Positions 1 to 6,314 are shown, counted from the stretch's first letter. The stretch: 6,743 bases of DNA from JAKZSU01 sp047517485 (GCA_047517485.1 JAKZSU010000009.1:1-6743); one strand, 5' to 3'. Program-made: numbers and translations. Notes: generated by a model not told the origin, from the letters alone.

Positions 1-347
1 GTGCAGGCCGGCAAGCGCGACCGCGCGCCCGAGCTTATGCGAGGCAAGCCCGCGTGGCGCTTGAACGCCCTTTAAACATCCGGACTGCACGCTGTGCGGG
101 CCGGCAAGCGCGACCGCGCGCCCGAGCTTATGCGAGGCCAGCCCGCGTGGCGCCTGAACGCGCTTTAAACATCCGGACTGCACGCTGTGCAGGCCGGCAA
201 GCGCGACCGCGCGCCCGAGCTTATGCGAGGCCAGCATGCGTGGCGCTTGAACGCCCTTTAAACATCCGGACTGCACGATGCGCAGGCCGGCAAGCGCGAC
301 CGCGCGCCCGAGCTTATGCGAGGCAAGCCCGCGTGGCGCTTGAACGC
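1..347. repeat. 93-bp tandem repeat array, about 3.7 copies, open at left edge
   Basis: Units start at 1, 94, 187 and 280 with an exact 93-bp period. The fourth unit breaks off after 68 bases at 347, where the sequence turns into an unrelated hairpin. Copies differ by only a few substitutions and no indels; units 1 and 2 differ at four positions. Each unit contains a GC-rich core (gcgcgaccgcgcgc) and a short AT-rich patch (ctttaaac). Full unit junctions form a small hairpin. Because 93 is a multiple of three, one plus-strand frame stays open through the array, giving a 31-residue Arg/Ala-rich repeat. However, most differences between units 1 and 2 change the residue and there is no ribosome binding site, so I read it as non-coding. 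There are no spacers, so it is not CRISPR. The array may continue beyond position 1. Function unknown; a minisatellite or VNTR is the simplest description. Confidence 0.93.
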
Positions 348-348
348 A

Positions 349-388
349 ATACGAACCGCGATGAGTCCTACTCATCGCAGTTCGGTAT
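349..388. repeat. 17-bp stem hairpin abutting the tandem repeat
   Basis: The left arm atacgaaccgcgatgag (349-365) and right arm ctcatcgcagttcggtat (371-388) pair over 17 positions around a 5-base loop (tccta), with one mismatch and one bulged C. No T run follows on either strand, so it is not a textbook intrinsic terminator. It lies about 140 bases past the sdhB stop and could mark or protect the 3' end of the sdh transcript, but that is inference. It starts one base after the last truncated repeat unit. Confidence 0.75.
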
Positions 389-527
389 GATGGAGAGCAG
401 CGTCGAGCATTCGTGAGAATGACAACCGTTCCTTTCGGCCGTTCCGCGGGAGTCCCTTAAGCCGCCTACCGATTACCGATCGAAAAATGGCGCCGCGAAA
501 GTCCCGGCATAATAATATGTGGTGTTG
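389..527. other. Intergenic spacer downstream of sdhB, nothing recognised
   Basis: No ORF with a plausible start, no RNA gene and no clear terminator is visible here. A weak imperfect hairpin (ggtgttgctaacgcc, 521-535) spans the sdhB stop codon. Short GC-rich words such as gccg/cggc precede a T run when read on the minus strand near 485-510, but the stem is only 4 bp, so I do not call a terminator. Confidence 0.6.
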
Positions 528-1307
528 CTAACGCCGCTCGACCATCAGCTTCTTGATCTCGCCGATCGCCTTGCCCGGATTAAGGCTCTTCGGACAAGTG
601 TTGGTGCAGTTCATGATGGTATGGCAGCGATAGAGCTTGAACGGGTCCTCGAGCTCATCGAGGCGTTCGCCGGCGGCTTCGTCGCGGCTGTCGACGATCC
701 AGCGATAGGCCTGAAGCAGTGTCGCCGGCCCAAGATAACGATCCGAATTCCACCAATAGCTCGGGCACGAGGTCGAGCAGCAGAAACACAGAATGCATTC
801 GTAGAGACCGTCGAGCTGCTTGCGCTCCTCCGGCGACTGGGTGCGCTCGGCGTCGGGCGGCGGCGGCGAATCCGCCTGCAGCCACGGTTTCACCGACGCG
901 TACTGCGCGTACGCGTGATTGAGGTCGGAGACCAGGTCCTTGACCACCGGCATGTGCGGCAGCGGATAGACTTTCACCGCGCCGTCGATGTCGTCGAGAT
1001 CCTTGGTGCACGCTAGCGTGTTGGTGCCGTCGATGTTCATCGCGCAGGAGCCGCACACCCCCTCGCGGCACGAACGGCGGAAGGTCAGGGTCGGGTCGAT
1101 CTCGTTCTTGATCTTGATCAGCGCGTCGAGGACCATCGGCCCGCAGGTGTCCATATCGACCTGATAGGTGTCGATGCGCGGGTTTTCCGTATCATCCGGG
1201 CTCCAGCGATAGACCGCGACGTCGCGCAAGTTGGCAGCACCGTCCGGCGCCGCGTGGGTATTCCCGACGCTAACCTTAGAGTTGGCGGGAAGGGTGAATT
1301 CGGCCAT
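528..1307 (-). CDS. sdhB: Succinate dehydrogenase iron-sulfur subunit SdhB
   Basis: This is the 259-residue electron-transfer subunit of respiratory complex II, carrying electrons from the SdhA flavin to quinone at the inner face of the cytoplasmic membrane. The N-terminal ferredoxin domain has the [2Fe-2S] ligands C80, C85, C88 and C100. The C-terminal domain has ECILCFCCSTSCP and CHTIMNCTNTCPKSLNP. By alignment with E. coli, C171, C174, C177 and C238 bind [4Fe-4S], and C181, C228 and C234 bind [3Fe-4S]. All eleven expected cysteines are present and the length is normal. The start at 1307 has a GAGGA Shine-Dalgarno sequence 8 bases upstream. It is the last gene of the operon, 44 bases after the sdhA stop, and ends in TAG. 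One mild oddity is F175, where E. coli and mitochondrial SdhB have Ala (CILCACC). Confidence 0.98.
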   Translation of the reverse strand: MAEFTLPANSKVSVGNTHAAPDGAANLRDVAVYRWSPDDTENPRIDTYQVDMDTCGPMVLDALIKIKNEIDPTLTFRRSCREGVCGSCAMNIDGTNTLACTKDLDDIDGAVKVYPLPHMPVVKDLVSDLNHAYAQYASVKPWLQADSPPPPDAERTQSPEERKQLDGLYECILCFCCSTSCPSYWWNSDRYLGPATLLQAYRWIVDSRDEAAGERLDELEDPFKLYRCHTIMNCTNTCPKSLNPGKAIGEIKKLMVERR

Positions 1308-1351
1308 CGATCAGTCCTCGAAAATATCTGTGGTCTCGGCAGTAGCGCCGG

Positions 1352-3142
1352 TCAATAGACCCGCGCCTTGGGCGGGATGGTGTCGATCTCGTCGGTCAAG
1401 GTCTCCATGTGCACCGGGCGGTAATCGAGCCGTGGCTTGCCGTCCTCGCCGAACCAGGCGACCGTATGCTTGTGCCAGTTGACGTCGTCGCGGTCGGCGA
1501 AATCCTCGCGCGCGTGCGCCCCCCGGCTCTCCTCGCGATTGCGCGCCGAGGTCATGCCGACCACCGCCTGATACAGAAGATTGTCGTACTCGAGGGTTTC
1601 GACAAGGTCCGAGTTCCATACCATCGAGCGGTCGGAGACCGCGATGTCGTGGCGGCTGTGCCACAATTTGTCGAGCTTTTCGACGCCTTCGCTCAACACC
1701 TCGCCGGTGCGGAACACCGAGCAATGGCTTTGCATCACCTTTTGCATCTCCAGGCGCATGACCGCCGTCGGCGTGCCGCCCTTGGCGTGGCGCAGCCGGT
1801 CGAGACGTTCGAGCGCGGCCTCACCGGCGCCCTTGGGCAGGTCCCGATGGGTGGCGCCGGCGGTCACCAGTTCGGCGGCGCGGATCGCCGCGGCGCGGCC
1901 GAACACCACCAGATCCAAGAGCGAATTCGAGCCCAATCGGTTGGCGCCATGCACCGAGACGCACGCCGCCTCGCCGATCGCCATCAAGCCGGGCACGATC
2001 GCGTCCGGGTCGCCGTCTTTCACCGTCACCACTTCGCCGCGATAATTAGTTGGTATGCCACCCATGTTGTAGTGACAGGTGGGGAGCACCGGAATCGGCT
2101 CGCTGGTGATGTCGACTCCGGCGAAGATTTTCGCGGTCTCGGCGATGCCCGGCAGGCGTTCGCCGATCAGATCGGCATCGAGATGTTCGAGATGGAGGTG
2201 GATGTGGTCGCCCTCGGCGCCGACGCCGCGGCCCTCGCGAATCTCGACGGTCATCGCGCGGCTGACCACGTCGCGGCTGGCGAGATCCTTGGCCGAGGGG
2301 GCGTAGCGCTCCATGAATCGCTCGCCTTCCGAATTCGTCAGGTAGCCGCCCTCGCCGCGCGCGCCCTCGGTGATCAGGCAGCCGGCGCCGTAAATCCCGG
2401 TCGGATGGAACTGGACGAACTCCATGTCCTGGTTGGGCAGGCCGGCGCGCAGCGCCATCGCGTTGCCGTCGCCGGTGCACGTATGCGCCGAGGTGCACGA
2501 GAAATAGGTCCGCCCGTAGCCGCCGGTCGCGATCACCACTTGGTGCGCGCGAAAGCGGTGAATGCTGCCGTCGTCGAGGTTCCATGCCATCACCCCGCGG
2601 CATACGCCGTCGTCGTCGAGGATCAGGTCGAGGGCGAAATATTCGATCAGGAATTCGGCCTGGTGGCGCAGCGCCTGGCTGTAGAGCGTATGCAGGATCG
2701 CGTGGCCGGTGCGGTCGGCGGCGGCGCAGGTGCGTTGCGCGGTGCCCTCGCCGTAACGCGTGGTCATGCCGCCGAAGGCGCGCTGGTAGATCTTGCCGTC
2801 GGGGGTGCGCGAGAACGGCACGCCGTAATGTTCGAGCTCGACCACCGCCGGCGCCGCCTCGCGGCACATATATTCGATCGCGTCCTGGTCGCCGAGCCAG
2901 TCCGAGCCCTTGACCGTGTCGTACATGTGCCAGCGCCAATCGTCCTCGCCCATGTTGCCGAGCGCCGCCGAGATGCCGCCTTGCGCGGCGACGGTGTGGC
3001 TGCGGGTCGGGAAGACCTTGGTCAGGCACGCGGTCTTGAGACCCTTCTCGGCCATGCCGAAGGTCGCGCGCAGGCCGGCACCGCCGGCGCCGACGACCAC
3101 CACGTCGTAAGTATGATCGATGATCGGATAGGCATCGGACAT
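1352..3142 (-). CDS. sdhA: Succinate dehydrogenase flavoprotein subunit SdhA
   Basis: This is the 596-residue catalytic subunit of complex II, oxidising succinate to fumarate with covalently bound FAD on the cytoplasmic side of the membrane. The N-terminal dinucleotide-binding motif VVGAGGAG is at about residues 17-23. The TRSHTVAAQGG motif places the histidine of covalent FAD attachment at H49. Active-site signatures follow in order: QFHPTG with H246, the RDVV segment with R290 (equivalent to E. coli R286), HYNMGGIPTN with H357, and HGANRLGSNSLLDLVVFGR with R402. The C-terminal capping and helical domains are complete (ending ARVY). Length is typical and no frameshift is seen. Its ATG lies only 6 bases past the sdhD stop, so its ribosome binding site sits in the end of sdhD and translation is probably coupled. 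It is followed by sdhB. Confidence 0.99.
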   Translation of the reverse strand: MSDAYPIIDHTYDVVVVGAGGAGLRATFGMAEKGLKTACLTKVFPTRSHTVAAQGGISAALGNMGEDDWRWHMYDTVKGSDWLGDQDAIEYMCREAAPAVVELEHYGVPFSRTPDGKIYQRAFGGMTTRYGEGTAQRTCAAADRTGHAILHTLYSQALRHQAEFLIEYFALDLILDDDGVCRGVMAWNLDDGSIHRFRAHQVVIATGGYGRTYFSCTSAHTCTGDGNAMALRAGLPNQDMEFVQFHPTGIYGAGCLITEGARGEGGYLTNSEGERFMERYAPSAKDLASRDVVSRAMTVEIREGRGVGAEGDHIHLHLEHLDADLIGERLPGIAETAKIFAGVDITSEPIPVLPTCHYNMGGIPTNYRGEVVTVKDGDPDAIVPGLMAIGEAACVSVHGANRLGSNSLLDLVVFGRAAAIRAAELVTAGATHRDLPKGAGEAALERLDRLRHAKGGTPTAVMRLEMQKVMQSHCSVFRTGEVLSEGVEKLDKLWHSRHDIAVSDRSMVWNSDLVETLEYDNLLYQAVVGMTSARNREESRGAHAREDFADRDDVNWHKHTVAWFGEDGKPRLDYRPVHMETLTDEIDTIPPKARVY

Positions 3143-3148
3143 GGTTGA

Positions 3149-3538
3149 TCAGCCCCGCAATGCGATCTTGAGAACGGCGAAGATGGCGCCCGCGCCGAGG
3201 ATGAAACTGACGAAGGTGACGAGCAGCAGCGAGACGTGCTTGGCGAACGGCCCGTGGACATAATCCTCGATCACCACCTGCACCCCGAGCTTGGCGTGGA
3301 GGAAGGTGGCGAACAGGGTGAGGATCAGCGCGATTGCGACCAGCGGCTGGGCAATCCATTCGACCACCGCGGCATGCCCGGCGCCGACCCGAGTGACGAT
3401 ACCGAACACCAGCCAAAGGGTGAGCGGAACCAGCGCCAAGGCGGTGACCCGCTGCGCCCACCAGTGACCGACCCCCTCCTTGGCGGAACCGAGACCGCGG
3501 GCGCGACCGAGCGGCGAGCCGCCGGCGCCGGCGCTCAT
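3149..3538 (-). CDS. sdhD: Succinate dehydrogenase membrane anchor subunit SdhD
   Basis: This 129-residue integral membrane subunit, with SdhC, anchors SdhAB, binds heme b and forms the quinone site. I chose the ATG at 3538 because it overlaps the sdhC stop as ATGA, and because the longer open frame upstream only re-reads sdhC. Three membrane segments are visible at about residues 30-51, 61-90 and 101-127. The segment FLHAKLGVQVVIEDYVHG carries H81, the likely axial heme ligand (E. coli SdhD H71), and D92-Y93, matching the E. coli quinone-site Asp82-Tyr83. The N-terminal GHWWAQRVTALALVPLTLW is typical of alphaproteobacterial SdhD. It ends 6 bases before sdhA. Assignment rests on these motifs and the operon position. 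Confidence 0.96.
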   Translation of the reverse strand: MSAGAGGSPLGRARGLGSAKEGVGHWWAQRVTALALVPLTLWLVFGIVTRVGAGHAAVVEWIAQPLVAIALILTLFATFLHAKLGVQVVIEDYVHGPFAKHVSLLLVTFVSFILGAGAIFAVLKIALRG

Positions 3539-3930
3539 GATCCGCCCCGCGCGGCGTAGGCCGCGAGCCAGGCGATCACGGTCAGCGCGAGCGAGGCGAC
3601 CAGCACCAGCCAGCCGCTGCGATTCAAGGTAGCGATTTCGTAACCGAAACCGGCGTCCCAGAACAAATGCCGGATGCCGTTGCACAGATGATAGAACAAC
3701 GCGAAAGACCAGCCGAGCAACAGCAGCCGCCCGAGGACGGAGCCGAGGAAACCATTGGCGCCGGCGAACGCCTCGGGCCCGGCGGCCGCCGCCGCGAGCC
3801 ACCACACCAGCAGACCGGTGCCGAGCGCCAGCGCCACCCCGGTGAGGCGGTGGAGGATCGACAGGACGGAGGTGAGCTGCGGCCGGTAGATTTGCAGATG
3901 CGGCGACAGCGGCCGGTCGGTCTGGGTCAT
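3535..3930 (-). CDS. sdhC: Succinate dehydrogenase cytochrome b556 subunit SdhC
   Basis: This 131-residue membrane subunit is the first gene of the sdh operon. The N-terminal signature RPLSPHLQIYRPQLTSVLS runs into ILHRLTG. By comparison with E. coli, S24 and R28 match the quinone-site Ser27 and Arg31. The YHLCNGIRHLFWDAG segment contains H81, equivalent to the heme b ligand His84. Three hydrophobic segments lie at about residues 24-47, 65-90 and 107-126. The ATG at 3930 is preceded by a clear GAGGAG Shine-Dalgarno sequence. Its TGA overlaps the sdhD ATG by 4 bases (ATGA), implying translational coupling. A candidate promoter lies about 50-80 bases upstream. Confidence 0.97.
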   Translation of the reverse strand: MTQTDRPLSPHLQIYRPQLTSVLSILHRLTGVALALGTGLLVWWLAAAAAGPEAFAGANGFLGSVLGRLLLLGWSFALFYHLCNGIRHLFWDAGFGYEIATLNRSGWLVLVASLALTVIAWLAAYAARGGS

Positions 3931-3980
3931 GGTGGGCTCCTCGCGGATGCGCGGGGCGATGGAGACGCGGCCCCTAAAAC

Positions 3981-4009
3981 TAGCTAGTCGCTCGATTCCA
4001 CCAAGTCAA
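3981..4009 (-). promoter_or_regulatory. Candidate sdhCDAB promoter
   Basis: On the minus strand TTGACT (4009-4004) is followed after exactly 17 bases by TAGCTA (3986-3981), about 50 bases before the sdhC ATG. The -35 box is strong (5 of 6 to consensus). The -10 box is weak (2 of 6), which is not unusual in alphaproteobacteria. It lies in the 108-bp gap between mch and sdhC, so sdh could be transcribed independently of the upstream pair. No terminator for mch is visible in the same gap, so read-through remains possible. Confidence 0.42.
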
Positions 4010-4038
4010 CCTGTGATCCGGACATAGTTGGGCGCGGG

Positions 4039-5112
4039 TCAGGATTGGCGCCGCGGCATCAGCACGGTGTAGTCGAAATCGAGCAGTACGGCATCGGCCC
4101 CGCCGTGCTCGCCGGGCGAGTCGACATAGGGCACATCGCGGGTCGCCAGGGTGCGCAAGCGGACCGCGCCAAGATCGTTTCGGTCAGGCAACGAATCGAC
4201 CGCCAACACCTCCGACCAGGCATAGAGCGTGTCGCCGGCGAATGCCGGTGCGACATGCCGCCCGCCATTGATCGCGGCGATCCAAAACCCGTTGGCAAGC
4301 CCATTGAAGGACAGGGCGCGGACCAGGCTGATCACATGGGCGCCATAAATCAGCCGCCGGCCAAACCGCGACCCCTGCGCGCGCGCCGCGTCGAAATGCA
4401 CCCGCGCGGTGTTCTGATACAACCGCGTCGCCAGCTGATGCTCGGCCTCCTCGATGGTCATCCCATCGACATGATCGATCCGCTCGCCCACGACATAATC
4501 ATCCCAAACGTGGGCCGCGCCGGCCCGGGCCACACTATAGGCCGAGGTGTCCAGACCAACGGGCACGACGAGTTCGCTAGCTGGAACGTGATCGGCAAGG
4601 CTCGGGACTACCGGTTCGGGGGCCGGTGAGTCGGGCAACCTTTTTGCTACCATCACCCAGCGGACGTATTCGAGGAAGGTTTCGTCGCCCTGATTGGTGC
4701 CTTTGGTGCGGACGTAGACGGTGCCGGTCTTGCCGTTGGAATTCTGTTTGAGGCCGATGACCTCGGAGGTGGCGGCGATGGTGTCGCCGGGATAGACGGG
4801 CGCCAAGAACCGGCCCTCGGCATAGCCGAGATTGGCGACGGCGTTGAGCGAAATATCGCTGACGGTCTTGCCGAAGACGATGTTGAAGGCGAGCATCGAA
4901 TCGAGCGGCGCGGCGCGAAAGCCGATCGCCTTGGCGAATTCGTCGGAGCTGGCAACGGCAAAGCGGTTGCCTGTAAGCGCGGTATAGAGCGACACATCGC
5001 CGGCGGTAACGGTGCGCGGCGTAGCATGCACCAGGCTCTGGCCAAGGCTGAAGTCCTCAAAATAATTACCAGCGTTGGTCTTCGCGGCGTCCGCGCCGGG
5101 CGGTTTTTTCAT
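4039..5112 (-). CDS. mch: Mesaconyl-CoA hydratase (double-hotdog MaoC family)
   Basis: This 357-residue cytoplasmic enzyme is expected to interconvert (2R,3S)-beta-methylmalyl-CoA and mesaconyl-CoA in the ethylmalonyl-CoA pathway. It has two hotdog halves, about 15-157 and 202-352. Each carries a GDT element: PVYPGDTIAATSEV near 105 and PAFAGDTLYAWSEV near 288. The second half keeps a hydratase-type active-site segment, QNTARVHFDAA, with N234, H239 and D241. In the first half the matching region (TGNRFAVASSDEFA) lacks the His. Segments such as GNYFEDFSLGQ, HATPRTVTAGD, FGKTVSDISLNAVANLGYA and YVRWVMV closely resemble Rhodobacter-type Mch as I remember it. Its ATG overlaps the stop of the upstream mcl2-like gene (ATGA), so the two are co-translated. 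A generic MaoC dehydratase is the alternative. Confidence 0.88.
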   Translation of the reverse strand: MKKPPGADAAKTNAGNYFEDFSLGQSLVHATPRTVTAGDVSLYTALTGNRFAVASSDEFAKAIGFRAAPLDSMLAFNIVFGKTVSDISLNAVANLGYAEGRFLAPVYPGDTIAATSEVIGLKQNSNGKTGTVYVRTKGTNQGDETFLEYVRWVMVAKRLPDSPAPEPVVPSLADHVPASELVVPVGLDTSAYSVARAGAAHVWDDYVVGERIDHVDGMTIEEAEHQLATRLYQNTARVHFDAARAQGSRFGRRLIYGAHVISLVRALSFNGLANGFWIAAINGGRHVAPAFAGDTLYAWSEVLAVDSLPDRNDLGAVRLRTLATRDVPYVDSPGEHGGADAVLLDFDYTVLMPRRQS

Positions 5113-5996
5113 GCCTGAGCCCCGGCCTCTAGCTGGGTGATCCGTTCGGCTTGCGCGGCGAGGCGCCGCGCCGCGTCCACATGCAGGTTTTCGATCAGCT
5201 TGCCGTCGACCAGGACGACGCCCTTGCCTTGCGCCTCGGCCGCGGCGTGGGCCTCGACAATGCGCCGCGCCCAGTCGAGCTCTTCATCCGAGGGCGCAAA
5301 AACCCGGTTGGCGGCGGCCAAAGTCTTGGGGTGGATCAGGGTTTTGCCGTCGAAGCCGAGGTCGCGGCCGTGGCGGCACGCGGCTGCGAAGCCTTCGTCG
5401 TCGGCGAGGTCGAGGTGAACCCCGTCGAGCACCGCCAGGCCATGGGCGCGGGCGGCGAGAATGCACAGCGACAGCGAAGTGAGCAGCGGGGTCCGCGTGG
5501 GGGTGTGCGCGGCGCCGAGATCCTTGGCGAGATCGGAGGTGCCCATCACCAGAGCGGCGAGGCGGGGGGACGCGCCGGCGATCAATTTGGCATCGAGAAT
5601 GGCAAGCGGCGTCTCCATCATGCACCAGAGGCCGAGCGCGGCCGGCGCGCCCGCGGCATCGAGGACCGCCAGGGCGGCGTGGACGTCGTCCGCGCTCTCG
5701 ACTTTGGGAATGAGGATCGCGTCGGCGCCGGCGCCCGCCATCGCTTCGAGATCGGCGCGCCCCCAGGCGCTTCCCAGATCGTTGACCCGGACGATGAGCT
5801 CGCGCGCGCCATAGCCGCCGAGGCTAAGGGCGGCGAGAATATTGTCGCGCGCTGCCGCCTTGGCATCCGGGGTGACCGCGTCCTCGAGATCCATGATGAT
5901 CGCGTCGGCGGGCAAGGTGCGGCCCTTCTCGAGCGCGCGGCGGTTGGCGCCCGGCATATAAAGCACGCTGCGGCGCGGGCGCGGGGTCGCGGGCAT
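5109..5996 (-). CDS. mcl2: CitE-family CoA-ester lyase, probably (3S)-malyl-CoA thioesterase
   Basis: This 295-residue HpcH/HpaI/CitE-type TIM barrel belongs to the malyl-CoA lyase/thioesterase group. Visible motifs are RRSVLYMPGANRRALEK (8-24), the acidic IIMDLEDAV (33-41), IVRVND (68-73, with substrate-binding R70), ILIPKVES, MMETP with E128 and MGTSDLAKDLG with D155. E128 and D155 are the expected Mg2+ ligands. FDGKTLIHP (215-223) follows, then VDGKLIENLHVDAARR near the C terminus. The ENLH ending, rather than the DAP type of citrate lyase beta, and its pairing with mch point to the Mcl2 malyl-CoA thioesterase subgroup. A malyl/beta-methylmalyl-CoA lyase activity cannot be excluded from sequence alone. 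The ATG at 5996 has an AAGAAAGG Shine-Dalgarno sequence 8 bases upstream. It overlaps mch by 4 bases. Confidence 0.83.
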   Translation of the reverse strand: MPATPRPRRSVLYMPGANRRALEKGRTLPADAIIMDLEDAVTPDAKAAARDNILAALSLGGYGARELIVRVNDLGSAWGRADLEAMAGAGADAILIPKVESADDVHAALAVLDAAGAPAALGLWCMMETPLAILDAKLIAGASPRLAALVMGTSDLAKDLGAAHTPTRTPLLTSLSLCILAARAHGLAVLDGVHLDLADDEGFAAACRHGRDLGFDGKTLIHPKTLAAANRVFAPSDEELDWARRIVEAHAAAEAQGKGVVLVDGKLIENLHVDAARRLAAQAERITQLEAGAQA

Positions 5997-6039
5997 GGCG
6001 GAGACCTTTCTTGCGGCGGTGTGGGGTGCGGTGGCGAAT

Positions 6040-6068
6040 TACATACCTGGGTGGGGGGTGGCCGGCAA
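6040..6068 (-). promoter_or_regulatory. Weak candidate proximal mcl2-mch promoter
   Basis: Minus-strand TTGCCG (6068-6063) and TATGTA (6045-6040) are separated by 17 bases and lie about 44 bases before the mcl2 ATG. The matches are modest (4 of 6 and 3 of 6), so this is only a position to examine. A stronger TTGACA promoter lies farther upstream at 6274-6302. Confidence 0.3.
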
Positions 6069-6105
6069 GGTGCCCGCCCAATGCCCGCGGGTGGAGGGAG
6101 TAAGG

Positions 6106-6154
6106 GGGCGCTGGGGCCATGATCGAGGCCGCTTGAATCGAAACGCCAGCGCCC
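6106..6154 (-). repeat. 9-bp perfect inverted repeat in mcl2 leader
   Basis: gggcgctgg (6106-6114) and ccagcgccc (6146-6154) are perfectly complementary, with a 31-base loop that itself contains a ggcc/ggcc pair (6115-6118, 6127-6130). No T run follows on the minus strand, so it is not an intrinsic terminator. It may be a leader structure or an operator. At this GC content a chance occurrence is not negligible. Confidence 0.5.
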
Positions 6155-6202
6155 AAGCGTGGAAGCGAAATACTGGCTCGAAATTCGACGTTCACTTGGC
6201 GG

Positions 6203-6236
6203 AAATGAAAACCCCTGGGGCCGGAACCCCAAGGGG
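6203..6236 (-). terminator. Intrinsic terminator, minus strand
   Basis: Read on the minus strand, CCCCT and AGGGG form the base of a stem, with GGGG/CCCC inside, one bulged T and a TTCCGG loop (6236-6212). It is followed directly by TTTT (6211-6208), C, A and TTT (6205-6203). This is a normal rho-independent terminator shape, facing left. No protein gene lies immediately upstream on this strand. It therefore either ends a small RNA or acts as an attenuator in the leader of mcl2-mch. Confidence 0.65.
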
Positions 6237-6268
6237 CCTACGGTAAACCGTAGGAGCAGAAGCTATAG
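6207..6268 (-). ncRNA. Candidate small RNA or leader attenuator, about 60 nt
   Basis: A TTGACA-17-GATATT promoter (6302-6274) predicts a transcript start near 6266-6271. The RNA would have about 15 unpaired bases, then hairpin CCTACGG-TTTA-CCGTAGG (6254-6237). The terminator hairpin (6236-6212) follows immediately with no gap, then the U run. Promoter, compact structured body and terminator all lie on one strand at normal spacings, which supports a real RNA. It does not match any RNA family I recognise. It could be a free sRNA, or the terminated form of a 270-nt leader of mcl2 whose read-through is regulated. Confidence 0.5.
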
Positions 6269-6273
6269 TCTGA

Positions 6274-6302
6274 AATATCATTCCGATTGCCGCACGTGTC
6301 AA
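6274..6302 (-). promoter_or_regulatory. Sigma-70-like promoter, minus strand
   Basis: TTGACA (6302-6297) is a perfect -35 box, and GATATT (6279-6274) after a 17-base spacer matches the -10 consensus at 4 of 6. It points toward the two-hairpin unit and the mcl2-mch genes. It is the best-looking promoter in the window, although the surrounding AT-richness raises the chance rate. Confidence 0.55.
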
Positions 6303-6314
6303 GGAGTGTATTAT
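6287..6314 (+). promoter_or_regulatory. Candidate plus-strand promoter toward DUF5131 gene
   Basis: TTGCCG (6287-6292) and TATTAT (6309-6314, 5 of 6 to consensus) are 16 bases apart. It overlaps the opposing minus-strand promoter. A second candidate nearer the gene is TTGCGA (6371-6376) with AATACT (6395-6400) at an 18-base spacer. In AT-rich DNA such matches are common, so only one, or neither, may be used. Confidence 0.33.

Noticed and set aside
1..347. CRISPR array
   Set aside because: The repeats are 93 bp, contiguous, without unique spacers, and no cas genes are present.
54..416. Plus-strand repeat-protein ORF of 31-residue units
   Set aside because: The frame is open only because 93 is divisible by three. 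It is Arg/Ala-rich, three of the four differences between units 1 and 2 change the residue, there is no Shine-Dalgarno, and it ends by running through the hairpin at 349-388.
480..527. Intrinsic terminator directly after sdhB
   Set aside because: Minus-strand gcggcgccattttt looks suggestive, but the only stem before the T run is about 4 bp with a large loop.
1409..3148. 579-codon plus-strand open frame opposite sdhA
   Set aside because: It is a shadow of sdhA in GC-rich DNA. The translation is low-complexity, rich in Ala, Arg, Val and His, with no family motifs, while the minus strand encodes an intact SdhA.
3985..4003. tRNA 3' end, suggested by cgattccacca
   Set aside because: No D-arm, anticodon arm or acceptor pairing can be built around it on the plus strand, and it lies in the candidate sdh promoter region.
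5151..6122. 323-codon plus-strand open frame opposite mcl2
   Set aside because: Same reason: it mirrors the mcl2 codon pattern, has no recognisable domain, and runs past the mcl2 start into the leader.
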